From the NCBI GenBank assembly GCA_022539475.1, contig VCMS01000156.1:61249-125248 (forward strand): a stretch of 64,000 nt of DNA. Reading direction: 5' to 3'. Positions 39,736 to 50,436 of the stretch are shown piece by piece. The notes beneath the pieces were generated by a model that was given only the letters and a program-made list of their open reading frames with translations, was not told the origin of the DNA and made no database searches. Numbering within the stretch: position 1 is the first letter of the stretch; every line of letters begins with the position of its first letter. The DNA is from Gracilaria domingensis. Taxonomy: Eukaryota > Rhodophyta > Florideophyceae > Gracilariales > Gracilariaceae. Made by a program: the position numbers and the translations under genes.

Positions 39736-41010
39736 TTACAGCAAGCCGATGCGCACGCCCAGCGAAAGCAAGCGCTCCTCCGCACTGCTGGCGTAGCGCG
39801 CGGACAAGGCCGTGAACAGAAGCGCCTCCGTGGTGGACGCCACTCTCCTCGCGCGCCGGAAACGCGGGCTGTTCACCGCCATCACCCGCGACCGGCACTG
39901 CACGCCGCGCCTCTCGCAGTACGTCTTCATCATCATCACCTCCTCGTTGTACGACACCATATGCCCGGGTGTGGCGCAGCTATTGCTCGAGTCGCACAGC
40001 ACGCGCGCCGTTCTTGGCTGCGCAAACAGCAGCTCGTCGGCGTCCAGATGCTCAAGCGAGTGCATCGCAATGCACGCATTGCTATCGGGCTCCCCGCTCT
40101 GCGCGGAGGGAAACTCCAGAGATGCTGCACTCTGATCTAAATCCCGCTTTCTTGTGAAACAGATCGACGTCGCTCTTACATTTTGGCAGCTTTCACCATT
40201 GTCACAGTCACTGTCAGAATCGCATAGAAGAGGCAAACTACTTAGGCAGATACACCCTATGTCTCTGGGACCGCACGAATCTTTCGATTCCAAACTCTCA
40301 CATCTTCGATCGTCGCGGCAGTCTGAGTCGGACAAACATGAGTCCCCGGTTAGACCAGAGATGGAGGCTTCCTCATTCTCACTAGCCGATATGGGCTGCA
40401 TGTCCAATTCCTCCATAGCAGCATATGAACTACACAGTCCGGTCCCTGGTTCTACCTCGCTACAGCCTTCCCCGTCATCGCAGTCGAGCGAGGATGCACA
40501 AACTTGGAAATCGTAGCACATGCAAGCACCAGAAGAGGAGGAACATTGCGCGGCAACGCCCGACTCGAACGAGTCCATATCTAAGCAGCGTCGTGGCGTC
40601 CTGCATTCAGAACTTGTCTCACAAGTTTCTAATATTAGGCCCGCACCACTTCGGCGCGGTTGCTGCCCCGAGCCTGATGAAAGAGAACCAGTTCTCACAT
40701 TAATGTGCGTAGTCGAGAGGCGCCGGAAGGGTTCGCGGATGTGAGATAGTGCAGCAGATACGGTGGCCTTGCGAAACAGTGAGTGATTTAGCCACTCGGA
40801 TGACGTGAGAGAGTTGTTGTTGAGACTGGGAACTAGATCTCTCTGGAACTGAGCCTGTTGATGACGAGAAACAGCTCCGGCAGGGTTTGTCAAGAGCTTT
40901 GCATATGCCTGCGCTTCTGACGGGATGGCCACCGACTTGCAGACCGAAACGATAGAAGCCGCACATACGAAACAACAGAAAATGCTTCGGAGCGTCATAG
41001 TGGCAGACAA
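39736..41010 (-). CDS. Secreted protein with repeated disulfide modules, about 420 aa
   Basis: N-terminal signal peptide (MTLRSIFCCFVCAASIVSVC; the second Met at 40998 is the better start) followed by a Ser/Gln-rich spacer. Two related Cys modules follow: about residues 130-195 (CETSSECRTPRRC ... ACMCYDFQVC ... DCDDGEGC) and about 222-285 (CLSDSDCRDDRRC ... CICLSSLPLLC ... DCDNGESC), so a tandem duplication of a six-to-nine-Cys unit rich in Asp/Ser. The C-terminal ~110 residues form a third region (SCATPGHMVSYNEEVMMMKT, CERRGVQCRSRVMAVNSPRF). Probably extracellular; whether enzyme, adhesin or defence protein cannot be told. No frame break. Confidence 0.6.
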   Translation of the reverse strand: MSATMTLRSIFCCFVCAASIVSVCKSVAIPSEAQAYAKLLTNPAGAVSRHQQAQFQRDLVPSLNNNSLTSSEWLNHSLFRKATVSAALSHIREPFRRLSTTHINVRTGSLSSGSGQQPRRSGAGLILETCETSSECRTPRRCLDMDSFESGVAAQCSSSSGACMCYDFQVCASSLDCDDGEGCSEVEPGTGLCSSYAAMEELDMQPISASENEEASISGLTGDSCLSDSDCRDDRRCESLESKDSCGPRDIGCICLSSLPLLCDSDSDCDNGESCQNVRATSICFTRKRDLDQSAASLEFPSAQSGEPDSNACIAMHSLEHLDADELLFAQPRTARVLCDSSNSCATPGHMVSYNEEVMMMKTYCERRGVQCRSRVMAVNSPRFRRARRVASTTEALLFTALSARYASSAEERLLSLGVRIGLL

Positions 41011-42187
41011 TTATGGACGAAAAGCGGGCGAGAAAGAACAAAAAAGATAGAAAAAGTGGTGCCAGACACTCGCGTTGTACTCGGAAGCATGTGAAGGAAA
41101 GACAGAAGCAATCGTTTGGTCACGCCTTTAGTACAATTACTGCTTATCTGGGATAGGGGGGCATCTGTGTCAAAACTTTGACCGACAGTTCTCAGCAATC
41201 CTGTCGTGGTGTCGTCGTGGAGCGGATTTTTGGTCGGGCCTGGCTTTCAAGACCTTCAGAGCAAAAGCAAGGAAAGTGTATCAAGACAACAACAATGTCG
41301 TGGCAAGTGTTTCGAGATGCGGGAAACAGCTGTTTTGTCACGTTTTGCGCGAAACCAAGATATACGCAAAGGACAAAAAAGTTTTGATTGGGCGTTGCCT
41401 CATTCCGTATCCTTGTACCAAGGGTAGCCAAGGAAGATAAAAGGAGAATATGATTGGTAGCAGGCAAGCGGATGATGAAGAGCTCTTTGACAATGAAATA
41501 ACAACGAGGTCTTCTGGCGACAACAACGGGCAGCAGGTGTGTAGCTCTACACGCAGAGATGTAGAGATGACGTACGAACAAGAGAAAAGGTGCAGTTTCC
41601 AAGTGGACTGCTTTTCAGTGGAAAGTTCAACAGCACATGAAGCTCCTCATGAAGAGCCGCCAGTCACTCGCCGACCGGTACGCACGCATTGCCTTTAGAC
41701 ATTTCCCAGCCACACTGATGTTGATCAATCTAAATCTGTTGTAAATGTTAACGCCATGTAAGCGCGTTATTAGACCTAAGTAATATTGACCTACTGCTCA
41801 AAGGTATAGTTATGTACAAAAGTCACATTCTTTTCTAGATGATACATCTAATTGGTAGAAATTCTGTCTATAGTAGATGACTGCCCCTATAGATAACTCT
41901 GCCTACTGTAGATAGCTGGTTATCACCCTGAACTCATACACAACTATCATTTCATATATTTTGTGGAGGCGGATTTGCCGCTCACCAACGTGCGGTGAGG
42001 GAGGCGAGGCGCGTATCGCAAGACATACAAGGCAAACACATGATTTTTGCGCAATAAATGTACCTCATAGTTTATTACCATTTCCTCCGAGAAATAGGGT
42101 AGTATACAGAAATATACCATGTCACAAAAACGCAGACCTGAAAAGAATATTAAGCACACTACAATACAACAGACGTAGCATAAAAAT
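41011..42187. other. Intergenic, no gene recognised; short direct repeats
   Basis: About 1.2 kb of AT-rich sequence. Around 41868-41930 a motif like CTATAGTAGATNNCTG recurs three times (TCTATAGTAGATGACTG, CCTATAGATAACTCTG, CTACTGTAGATAGCTGG). It ends at the hAT-type target duplication. Confidence 0.4.
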
Positions 42188-42915
42188 CAGGCCCGTATTT
42201 GTGACTTACTATTTTGCGAAATAATAGAAATTGACTGACGACTTTAGCCAAACGAATAGTGATCATCCTATTTTTTCTTATTTTTAGAGCGTTGTGACTA
42301 GTCGGTATGCCATTTCTGTTGACTACTGGGACGTTCCCAGTGGGAACATTCGAAAAACACAAACCACAATTTGCTTCTACGTGAATTTGCTGAATTGTGC
42401 TTCGACGTCATTCGAAAACTGCTGCACAGTCTGAGTGCAAAATGAGACAACTTCTCTTGACTCTTCTAAGGTAGAGACTATTCATACCATGCCTGGCTTC
42501 GAATTCTTTACTCCCATGGTGCAACAATGATGACAAGAATTTGAAAGGGCAAAAGGTTTCGCTGTGAAAGTAACGCGCTTGGAGAAGGTGAGCATTGCCA
42601 GCGGAGTTCATGGCACGATGGAAACTTGTGCGGTCCCCTTCAGTGCCAAACGAAACTACGCATTCGTTTTTGGAGAGAAGTCTTACTGTAGATTTTTCTA
42701 TGATTACATGGGAGGATTTGTATGGACATGCAATACTTATATATGCATAAGCAGCAATGCATATCAGATATTGATTTTGTAATGTTGGAGAGATGTCGAT
42801 TGCATGGCGGATTGGAAGGTGAACAAGAAATAAGTTAGGCAGTAATCGGTATACAAATCAGAAGAGTACATGAAAGAGATAATATATAGAACAGTAGAGT
42901 TGTCTTAGAAAGTAG

Positions 42916-42924
42916 TATAAATAG
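42916..42924 (+). promoter_or_regulatory. TATA box in copia-B LTR
   Basis: AGTATAAATAGGG, a strong match; the identical site in the 3' LTR is at 48573. Confidence 0.75.
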
Positions 42925-43176
42925 GGTGGGTGCGGATACTACATGATTGACCTCCTCGGCCAATAATCAAGTAAAAGCAAATAACATCCAACTATCAGGA
43001 ACCATCTCCGATGCGGGAGACCGCGCAACTGAGTTGCAACTACTTGTAGTAAGTTAACGAACCACGAAGCGTTATACACTAACCTTGCGTTTGTATCGAC
43101 CTCTACTGCGTGTGGAATCGACAGGTCCGTTCTACCGCAGCACCATTGGGTGCCGCATACCGTTCGCATCTGTGAG

Positions 43177-43182
43177 AATAAA
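43177..43182 (+). terminator. AATAAA poly(A) signal in copia-B LTR
   Basis: AATAAA about 100 bp before the LTR end, repeated at 48834-48839 in the 3' LTR where it would end the transcript. Confidence 0.6.
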
Positions 43183-43334
43183 GGACGTACGAAAACAGCC
43201 TCACTGGGGGCCGTGGATACTGATCTTTATTGAATTGTCACCGGCTTCGAGCCGATTGAAGCCCAGGTTTCGACAGTTATAACTGTGCAGCTGTTAAGGT
43301 TAACCGCAATTGTAACATTTACCTGGACTACGTA

Positions 43335-44468
43335 ATGACAGACGAGGTATCCGGAATAGCACACGGTGAACTTAGCGAGGCTCACCAAGTCCAAGCGCTA
43401 AACGCAGATGCGTTGAGAGATTTTAGCAATGCACTGTACAACGCAATCGGGGATCCAGATCTCCCGCCACCGGATGCATCAGAAGAAGAAATGAGAAAGT
43501 ATAGGGATGAAGTAGAAACATACGGAAAAGAAATGTTGGCAACATTCGAAAGTACCAAGCTCCAGAATGAAGCATTGTGGTTTGAGTTTACCTCTGTCTT
43601 TAGGCCAGCAAGTATTCCCAATATGTCTCGATTTTTGGTAATCAAATGGATCGATTTCCTTACGAACCGAGGAGTATGGGTGAAACGAAAGCAAGGGTAC
43701 CCGCGAAAGCGCGCACTCGGCGAATGCCTTATGCAGAATAGATTTGTACCTACAGGTACTGGAGAACCAGCATCTCATGGAAACATTGTTGCTAATCAAA
43801 CCGGCCATCAGTATGGACAAGACAGAAACGATAATGCTGAAGCCGTAGTTCTACATCCGCAGAACCCACGAAGCACTTGTAATGAACAACATGAGGAAGT
43901 TTTTGTAGAACCTGCGAACCGAAGTGTAAGAGACGAAGTGCCACAAATCATTCGTCAAGAACCCACGGAACTCAGCCGTGAGGCTCAGAGAAGCAGATTG
44001 CAAGATGTTCTCCCCAACATCTGCTCAAACCTGCCGGACAGGATTACTCAATCGAAGGGTTACAATTCAGGTCAACCTCCTGATGAGAACGAGAAGAACT
44101 CTGGAAAGGGAACGCATAGTCTTTTGAAGCTCTGTCAAGGCCGCCCCCGATTCTCTGGACGTCTTCAAGACGATTTACAAGGTACGCTCGAATTCTACGA
44201 TGCAATGGCAAAGAGATGCCGTCTTACAGACATTGAGAAGGCTGAATATCTCCCAACCATGCTTGATGGTGCCGCATTGAAATTCTACCTCAGGAACTAC
44301 AGAGATGGAGATCCATACGAAGGAATACTTCAAAAAATTTATCGACAACTACATGAATCCCGAAGAGAAGAACAGGGCATTACTTGTCTGGCAATCGATG
44401 CGTCTTTCTCAAGCGATGCGCGAGAGTCCGGAGAAGAGCGAACTAGCAGTTTTCATGTCCTTCTATGA
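43335..44468 (+). pseudogene. gag: copia-B Gag, N-terminal part (frame break at 44332)
   Basis: Starts MTDEVSGIAHGELSEAHQVQ 60 bp after the LTR. An acidic N-terminal region is followed by the capsid-like segment (HSLLKLCQGRPRFSGRLQDD, FYDAMAKRCRLTDIEKAEYL). After the A6 run at 44332-44337 the true coding continues in the frame that begins at 44305, so the last ~45 residues of this frame are not Gag. A one-base loss in the A run rejoins the frames. The break is inside capsid, upstream of the zinc knuckle, not at the usual gag-pol recoding position, so programmed frameshifting is unlikely. Confidence 0.8.
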
Positions 44469-47400
44469 GAAGCTTGTCAATCTCCAACAGCAATTGGACC
44501 CAGCATACCGCAACGACAATTTTCTTCGCGACCAACTCATCGTTTCTATCGATATGGAAAAAATTACTCAAGCGTTGCGAGAGAGAATCCCCTCTACTTC
44601 TCAGGAAGCCCGAAGTCGGATCGCCACCTTCCTATCAAGTGACCCAAGATCGGCTGACAGCTTTGTTGTTTCCTCAGATAGGAGAAAGACCCGTGACCAC
44701 TTTGCAAATTACAGTTTAGGACACAAATATGGAGGCGATGCTAGGAAACATTTGAAAGGCCACCACAGGAAAAGAATAGACTCAAACTCCAGGAAACTGT
44801 CGTCCAGATGGATTTCAGGGAAACGAGGTTGCTACGTTTGTGGCGAAAATCATCTTGCACGCACAAGACACAGCCCACAGGAGGTCAAGGCTGCCATAGA
44901 CAGGCTGAAAAGCAAGAGACCATCGGCTTACATCACTATCGAGGACCTAGCATATATCGTTGATGAAGTCACCGGAGATGAGGACAGTAATGTTGATGAA
45001 CACGACGCCAACGTCGTTTACTCAAGCGATAGCGATTCAGACAGCGAATGGTCAGAAGAAGACGCAGCCTATATCATCGAAGACGACATGAACCTGCATG
45101 AAACGGACGAAGTACTTCTGGCAAATGCGTCTCTGGTCCATGGTATCGGATTTCACAGAGATATGAACCAAGCCCTAGCCACAATGGAAGCAGAACTCCG
45201 AGAAGGTGAGCGAGATGAATTCAAAGGACTCTACATCGACACCTGTGCAAACCGTTCCAGCGTTATGTCATATGCTCAATACAAGGCGTACTGTGAACAA
45301 TTCGACGTACCCTGCCAGATTGACCGAAATAACGTCAAGCGCTTACGAGGAATTGGCGGTAGTAGCCAACCACTTGGTACTGCGACAATACCTGTACCGT
45401 TTAAGGATCTAAACCTGGTGATAGATATTACCTTTCAGATAGTTCAGGACAAGGTACCATCTCTTCTGAGCATGAAGGATATGATTGAAAATGGTTTGGA
45501 GATCAGTTTGCAGCGAAGGGAGGTAATGTACAAGCATTTGCGTCAAGACCTTACGTTTCGGAACTATTTTCTCATACACAATTGGAAACGAGAGGACCTG
45601 GCGTACTCACTGTACACGGAAACAGAACTGCGCAAACTTCACAGAGTGTTTGGTCATCCCAGCGTGAACGCATTTACAAACCTTCTGAAGAGAGCGCGAC
45701 CAGATGAGATGGATGCCAAAGTCCGAGAAGCTATAGAAGATCTGACAAAATCCTGTGCTACTTGTGCTGTGAACGCCCCAAGGCCAAGAAGATTCAAGCT
45801 CACAGTTGGTACCGACGATCTGAGATTCAACCACATCGTAGCAGTGGATATCATGTATGTCAACAACAAACCAGTATTCCATGCCGTCGACGAAGCTACT
45901 CATTTCCATTCCGCCCTATTTCTGAAGCGAGTGACATCTTCTGAAGTCTGGAAGGCTTTTCTACGTTGCTGGTCCCGTCTATACCTTGGTCCACCTGATT
46001 TTTTACGCATTGATCAAGGCAGCAACTTTATTTCCAAAGAGTTTCATGAGCTATCGGAAGCAGAAGGCATAACAGTTCTTGAGGCCCCAATTGAGTCACC
46101 TTCAACAATGACACATGTCGAGCGCTACCACGGGCCACTACGTGTAGCATATACTAAGATACGTGAATCACTCCCTCGCGCAGAAACAGACGCCGACTGT
46201 CTACAAATGGCGGTTAAATCTATCAACGATACTCTCGGACCAGAAGGATTATGCCCAACTCTACTGGTATTCGGCTCAATTCCACGACCTGCACGCAGCA
46301 CGCCCGCCACAGTACAGTTGGAAAGATCCAAGGCAGTTGAAACTGCTACAAAGGCCGTTCAGAAGGAACACGCAAAACGGAAAGTAGCATTCGGGCTCAA
46401 ATCGTACAATGGACCAAAGGGAAAGGAATATAGCGAGAAGCTGCAAAGACTGCCTGCAGGTGCTCAGGTCTATGTTTACCGAGAGAAATCGAAGAAGTGG
46501 GAAGGACCTCACACGTTCATCAACATCGATGGTGAGACGGTTGTTGTACAGCTTCCTCATGGTCGCCGAATTTTTCGCTCTTGTGTAGTGAAACCCGTCA
46601 TTGAATCTACTCTGGAACAACCCCGAGTAGAGACAGAACAGATCGAAGATACTGTACAGAACAATCTACCCGAACCCAACCTTCATGAATCAGAAAACGT
46701 GCAAGGGAATAATGATGTTTTGTTATCAGACGCGATTCTTTCTGAGATGTTTGGTGAGGACACAGCTATGAGCACTTTATCCACAGCGAGTGAAGAACAC
46801 GATTTCATTCAGTCAAGGAAAGACGAGCTAGAGGGGCTGAAGAGACGAGGCACTTTCGAAGTAGTTGACATTGAGACCGTACCAGAAGGGACAAGAATTT
46901 ATGGATCGAGGTGGGTGGATATATTGAAGACCGCTAATGGCCGTACGATTGAAAAGTCTCGACTAGTTGCTCAGAATTACAAGGACCGCGGCGCATTGAA
47001 TATGGAGACAAGGTCACCAACTGTCAGCAGATTAGGACAAAGATTGGCCATCGCCCTAGCAGCCATGTTTGAGACACACGATACATATGTACGAGATATC
47101 TCCCAGGCTTACATACAATCGCAGTCGAAAATCGAACGAGACATATTTCTTCGTCCGCAACCCGAGATGAAACTAGGAAGGAACAAGGTATTGAAGGTCC
47201 TAAAACCACTCTATGGTATCCCGGAGAGCGGACTACACTGGTTTCTTACCTACCAAGAGCACCACAAGAAACGCCTTAATATGAGACCAACCAATGTAGA
47301 TCCATGTGTGTTGTATCGACGTAGCGGTTCTAAAGTGGACGGGATGACAATATTACAGGTAGATGACTCTTTTGGGCATGGGAACGATAACTTTCTAGAA

Positions 47401-47508
47401 GACGAGGAAAACGAATCCGTTATTTTTCAGTCTAAACCACGAAAAAAAACTTACAGCAGGAGAATCTACGACCTTCAATGGCATGAACATAAGGAAAGAA
47501 GTGGGTAA
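44305..47508 (+). CDS. pol: copia-B Gag C-terminus, protease, integrase, RT N-terminal part
   Basis: 1,067 codons in one frame. Order: rest of capsid; knuckle-like CYVCGENH (about 176-183); acidic spacer; protease region LYIDTCANRSSVMS, where the usual Asp-Thr/Ser-Gly is Asp-Thr-Cys; pre-integrase zinc site (HRVFGHPSVN ... CATCAV); integrase with Asp in VAVDIMYVNN, Asp in LRIDQGSNF and Glu in MTHVERYHGPL; then RT with GSRWVDILK, RDISQAYIQSQ, LKPLYGIPESGLHW and LQVDDSFGHG (both catalytic Asp present). The last ~25 codons after the A8 run at 47442-47449 are out of frame. The Met at 44305 is internal. Confidence 0.85.
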   Translation: MEIHTKEYFKKFIDNYMNPEEKNRALLVWQSMRLSQAMRESPEKSELAVFMSFYEKLVNLQQQLDPAYRNDNFLRDQLIVSIDMEKITQALRERIPSTSQEARSRIATFLSSDPRSADSFVVSSDRRKTRDHFANYSLGHKYGGDARKHLKGHHRKRIDSNSRKLSSRWISGKRGCYVCGENHLARTRHSPQEVKAAIDRLKSKRPSAYITIEDLAYIVDEVTGDEDSNVDEHDANVVYSSDSDSDSEWSEEDAAYIIEDDMNLHETDEVLLANASLVHGIGFHRDMNQALATMEAELREGERDEFKGLYIDTCANRSSVMSYAQYKAYCEQFDVPCQIDRNNVKRLRGIGGSSQPLGTATIPVPFKDLNLVIDITFQIVQDKVPSLLSMKDMIENGLEISLQRREVMYKHLRQDLTFRNYFLIHNWKREDLAYSLYTETELRKLHRVFGHPSVNAFTNLLKRARPDEMDAKVREAIEDLTKSCATCAVNAPRPRRFKLTVGTDDLRFNHIVAVDIMYVNNKPVFHAVDEATHFHSALFLKRVTSSEVWKAFLRCWSRLYLGPPDFLRIDQGSNFISKEFHELSEAEGITVLEAPIESPSTMTHVERYHGPLRVAYTKIRESLPRAETDADCLQMAVKSINDTLGPEGLCPTLLVFGSIPRPARSTPATVQLERSKAVETATKAVQKEHAKRKVAFGLKSYNGPKGKEYSEKLQRLPAGAQVYVYREKSKKWEGPHTFINIDGETVVVQLPHGRRIFRSCVVKPVIESTLEQPRVETEQIEDTVQNNLPEPNLHESENVQGNNDVLLSDAILSEMFGEDTAMSTLSTASEEHDFIQSRKDELEGLKRRGTFEVVDIETVPEGTRIYGSRWVDILKTANGRTIEKSRLVAQNYKDRGALNMETRSPTVSRLGQRLAIALAAMFETHDTYVRDISQAYIQSQSKIERDIFLRPQPEMKLGRNKVLKVLKPLYGIPESGLHWFLTYQEHHKKRLNMRPTNVDPCVLYRRSGSKVDGMTILQVDDSFGHGNDNFLEDEENESVIFQSKPRKKTYSRRIYDLQWHEHKERSG

Positions 47509-48301
47509 CATTATGACTGTCACACAGACGGAGAAACTGAAGTCGCTGAAATATCCTGAGAACGCAGCAGACTTTGCCAGTGTAAGAGCTCAAGTTCAGT
47601 ATATTGGTTGCTGCACCAGACCAGATATGTGTGCACCTTCTCAAATCTTGGCAAGCGCTGTCAGCAAACCTCAAGCTGCCGATCTGAAGCAAATGAAGAA
47701 GATCGTTGACCGATGCCGCAGCACAGCAGAAGTAGGGTTAAAGTTTGTTCCATTGGATTTGAATTCGACTCGTATCATGCTATTTACGGATTCCTCTTTC
47801 GCAAATGTATCTGATCTGAAGTCTCAACTTGGTTTTGTTATTTTACTGGTGGATAAGGATAACAGAGCAAACATAATACACTACGGCAGCATGAGATGCA
47901 AGCGAGTGGCTCGTTCAGTTCTTGCGGCAGAGATCCAAGGATTGGTTTATGGATTTGACAATTGTTACGTTGCTCAGAGTATGATACAAGAAGTAACAGG
48001 ACGGAAGATACCAATCGATGCCTATGTTGATTCTCGTACGCTCTTTAATGTTATAGCCAAGAGTGGCTCTACTCTGGAAAAGAGACTTCAAATTGATGTC
48101 GCGGCATTGAAGGAAAGCCATTCAAAAGGAGAGCTTCGTTACTTAGCCTGGATACCAGGACTCGAAAACGTATCAGACGGTCTGACCAAGGGACTGATTG
48201 GGAATACTCATCCGCTATGGAACGTAATGTTGACGAACTCAATCACACTGACACCGACCGGATGGATTGAGCGTAAGAAATTATCAAGAATGGATAACTA
48301 A
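47483..48301 (+). CDS. copia-B RT C-terminus and RNase H
   Basis: Continuation of pol in the next frame after the A8 run. Contains the RT thumb segment (VQYIGCCTRPDMCAPSQILA) and RNase H with Asp in MLFTDSSFANVS, Glu in SVLAAEIQGLVYG and Asp in IDAYVDSRTLFN, then WIPGLENVSDGLTKG. It ends 42 bp before the 3' LTR. AAAAGAAAAG at 48326-48335 is a candidate polypurine tract. The listed ATG start is not the biological start. Confidence 0.85.
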   Translation: MNIRKEVGNIMTVTQTEKLKSLKYPENAADFASVRAQVQYIGCCTRPDMCAPSQILASAVSKPQAADLKQMKKIVDRCRSTAEVGLKFVPLDLNSTRIMLFTDSSFANVSDLKSQLGFVILLVDKDNRANIIHYGSMRCKRVARSVLAAEIQGLVYGFDNCYVAQSMIQEVTGRKIPIDAYVDSRTLFNVIAKSGSTLEKRLQIDVAALKESHSKGELRYLAWIPGLENVSDGLTKGLIGNTHPLWNVMLTNSITLTPTGWIERKKLSRMDN

Positions 48302-48343
48302 GACTATGTTTGACAAATTTTGTCAAAAGAAAAGTTTTTGGAG

Positions 48344-48932
48344 TGTAGATTTTTCTATGATTACATGGGAGGATTTGTATGGACATGCAATACTTATATA
48401 TGCATAAGCAGCAATGCATATCAGATATTGATTTTGTAATGTTGGAGAGATGTCGATTGCATGGCGGATTGGAAGGTGAACAAGAAATAAGTTAGGCAGT
48501 AATCGGTATACAAATCAGAAGAGTACATGAAAGAGATAATATATAGAACAGTAGAGTTGTCTTAGAAAGTAGTATAAATAGGGTGGGTGCGGATACTACA
48601 TGATTGACCTCCTCGGCCAATAATCAAGTAAAAGCAAATAACATCCAACTATCAGGAACCATCTCCGATGCGGGAGACCGCGCAACTGAGTTGCAACTAC
48701 TTGTAGTAAGTTAACGAACCACGAAGCGTTATACACTAACCTTGCGTTTGTATCGACCTCTACTGCGTGTGGAATCGACAGGTCCGTTCTACCGCAGCAC
48801 CATTGGGTGCCGCATACCGTTCGCATCTGTGAGAATAAAGGACGTACGAAAACAGCCTCACTGGGGGCCGTGGATACTGATCTTTATTGAATTGTCACCG
48901 GCTTCGAGCCGATTGAAGCCCAGGTTTCGACA
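48344..48932 (+). repeat. 3' LTR of copia-B (589 bp)
   Basis: Same length as, and by eye no difference from, the 5' LTR. Followed by CTTAC. Confidence 0.95.
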
Positions 48933-49136
48933 CTTACATAAAATGCTCATTTGTTCAGAGCTGAAGGCAGCTTCGTCGGTGCTCGAACGGAGAGCAAAAC
49001 GGACGCGCAATGTCACGTCCGGCATTAAAACGTGACGTTTTGCTAAACGCAAAATGTGTTTTTACTATTTTCGAATGTTCCCACTGACTACTCAATTTAC
49101 TATTTTGATAGTCACAAATACGGCCCTGATAAAAAT

Positions 49137-50436
49137 GAGAAGCAAGTAAACATGCTTAGACGTATTTAATTAGTAGAAATGTAAATCTTCGAGGAGATGG
49201 CTCTGTATAAGAACAAAATCTTGATCTCCGGCTTTGCTCTACATCTCGCACACTCCTCATGAGAACATCGAACCGCAAAATATGTAATGAGTTGCGCAAT
49301 ATCTACGTCTTTTGGAGATGTCAACGTCTTTTGGTGAAGTAAATATTAATTTCTATGTTTTAAAATGTGTGCGCCTACGTTACCGTACTGCACTGACCCA
49401 ATTCTGTCGCTTCATCTCCGCTCTTATCACCAGCACCGCTTCCTCGACCTTACCAGAGCTCACGCCTATTCTGGGATTTGCTCTCTACTCGCAAGCAGCT
49501 CCCTCTGTTGACCCAGTTGTGATCTGTTTCTGATCCTCACTGAATAGCCACAATTCACAGGTAGCCCGAATTTCCAGTACGTCATAAAATGCCTCACCGT
49601 TTCCATGAACTCAGACCCAAAACCGGATCATTTATGTTACGTAATAAATTTCTGTATGTTCTAGATCTCTACTCGGTTTCTAGCAGTACCTATTAAACAT
49701 TTCTACATATAGTAATGTTCTCCAGAACATTCCAGAAATTTCTGAAAGAAGGAAGTTTTTAGTTGTTTTCTGAAGCTTCGCGGTGCTTCTACGATACTTG
49801 ATTGTGGATAAACACTTGGTTAGAAATTTCATAAACCATTTCCCTTCATTTTCAACTTCTGTGGCACAAATTAATTTAGATTCCGTAGATGATAAACCCA
49901 CACAAGATTGCATCCGACTGCTCTAAGAAAGCAGAAAATTTCCATAAAATGAGACATATCTTTATATAAAGAATTCTTTTGAGTATTGCCACGCCTTGCA
50001 TCACCTTCGTGATCCTGAAAAATAGCTTGATTAACAAAGATCATCAGCCAAATTAGAACAAGTACCAAACAATGGGTACAAGGGACTTATTTTTTTCCTT
50101 TCAAGATTGAACGATTTTAACAAAGATGTACATTTCCATCTCAATAGCTGAAAAATAAATCTGCGCCATGGAGAAAACTCTCGAACAAATTACAATCTTC
50201 ATATTTTAGTTTAAAATTAAGGTGGCACACTTTTGCATCCATAAACTTGCGCAAATCTGACGCTCATGTTTCTCATAATTATCCTGGCTATTACTAGCCA
50301 TGGTAAATTCATTTCCTTACGAAAGGATTTTAACGTTTATATTTGTAGTACAATATGTGATGTGTAAGAGGAAAGCGCATTTAAGTCGAGAAAAAGAAGG
50401 TCATCAAAAGCGCAACCTACTGTAGCGATATTCGCC
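49137..50436. other. Intergenic, AT-rich, with one retroelement fragment
   Basis: No gene other than the RNase H fragment at 49680-50070. The kinase promoter is presumably in 50300-50436; no clear TATA box seen. Confidence 0.4.
49680..50070 (-). pseudogene. Ty1/copia RNase H fragment
   Basis: Minus-strand coding resembling the RNase H end of a third copia element: DHEGDARRG followed in another frame by a block ending QSCVGLSSTESKLICATEVE and WFMKFL, the copia pattern around the invariant SSTE. There is a frame change near 49930 and a TAG where the family usually has Trp just before the QSC block. No LTR or RT was found with it, so it is an old scrap. Confidence 0.6.

Larger units (their letters stand above)
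42687..43275 (+). repeat. 5' LTR of copia-B (589 bp)
   Basis: TGTAGATTTT ... GTTTCGACA. Contains a TATA box at 42916 and AATAAA at 43177-43182. Confidence 0.95.
42687..48932 (+). mobile_element. Young Ty1/copia retrotransposon (copia-B), complete
   Basis: Two 589-bp LTRs (42687-43275, 48344-48932) that appear identical by eye, a 5-bp duplication CTTAC (42682-42686, 48933-48937), and a gag-protease-integrase-RT-RNase H order. Length 6,246 bp. The coding region is split into three frames by two +1 breaks, each in an A run (44332-44337 and 47442-47449). Inserted into the hAT-type element. Confidence 0.93.
42188..49128. mobile_element. hAT-type non-autonomous element (about 690 bp) split by copia-B
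   Basis: Terminal inverted repeats CAGGCCCGTATTTGTGAC (42188-42205) and complement of CAGGGCCGTATTTGTGAC (49111-49128), flanked by an 8-bp duplication ATAAAAAT (42180-42187 and 49129-49136). CAGGG-like termini plus an 8-bp duplication are characteristic of hAT. Subterminal CAGTGGGAACATTCGAAAA also occurs inverted (42339 region and 49065 region). Without copia-B and its duplication the element is about 690 bp and has no transposase. Confidence 0.75.
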
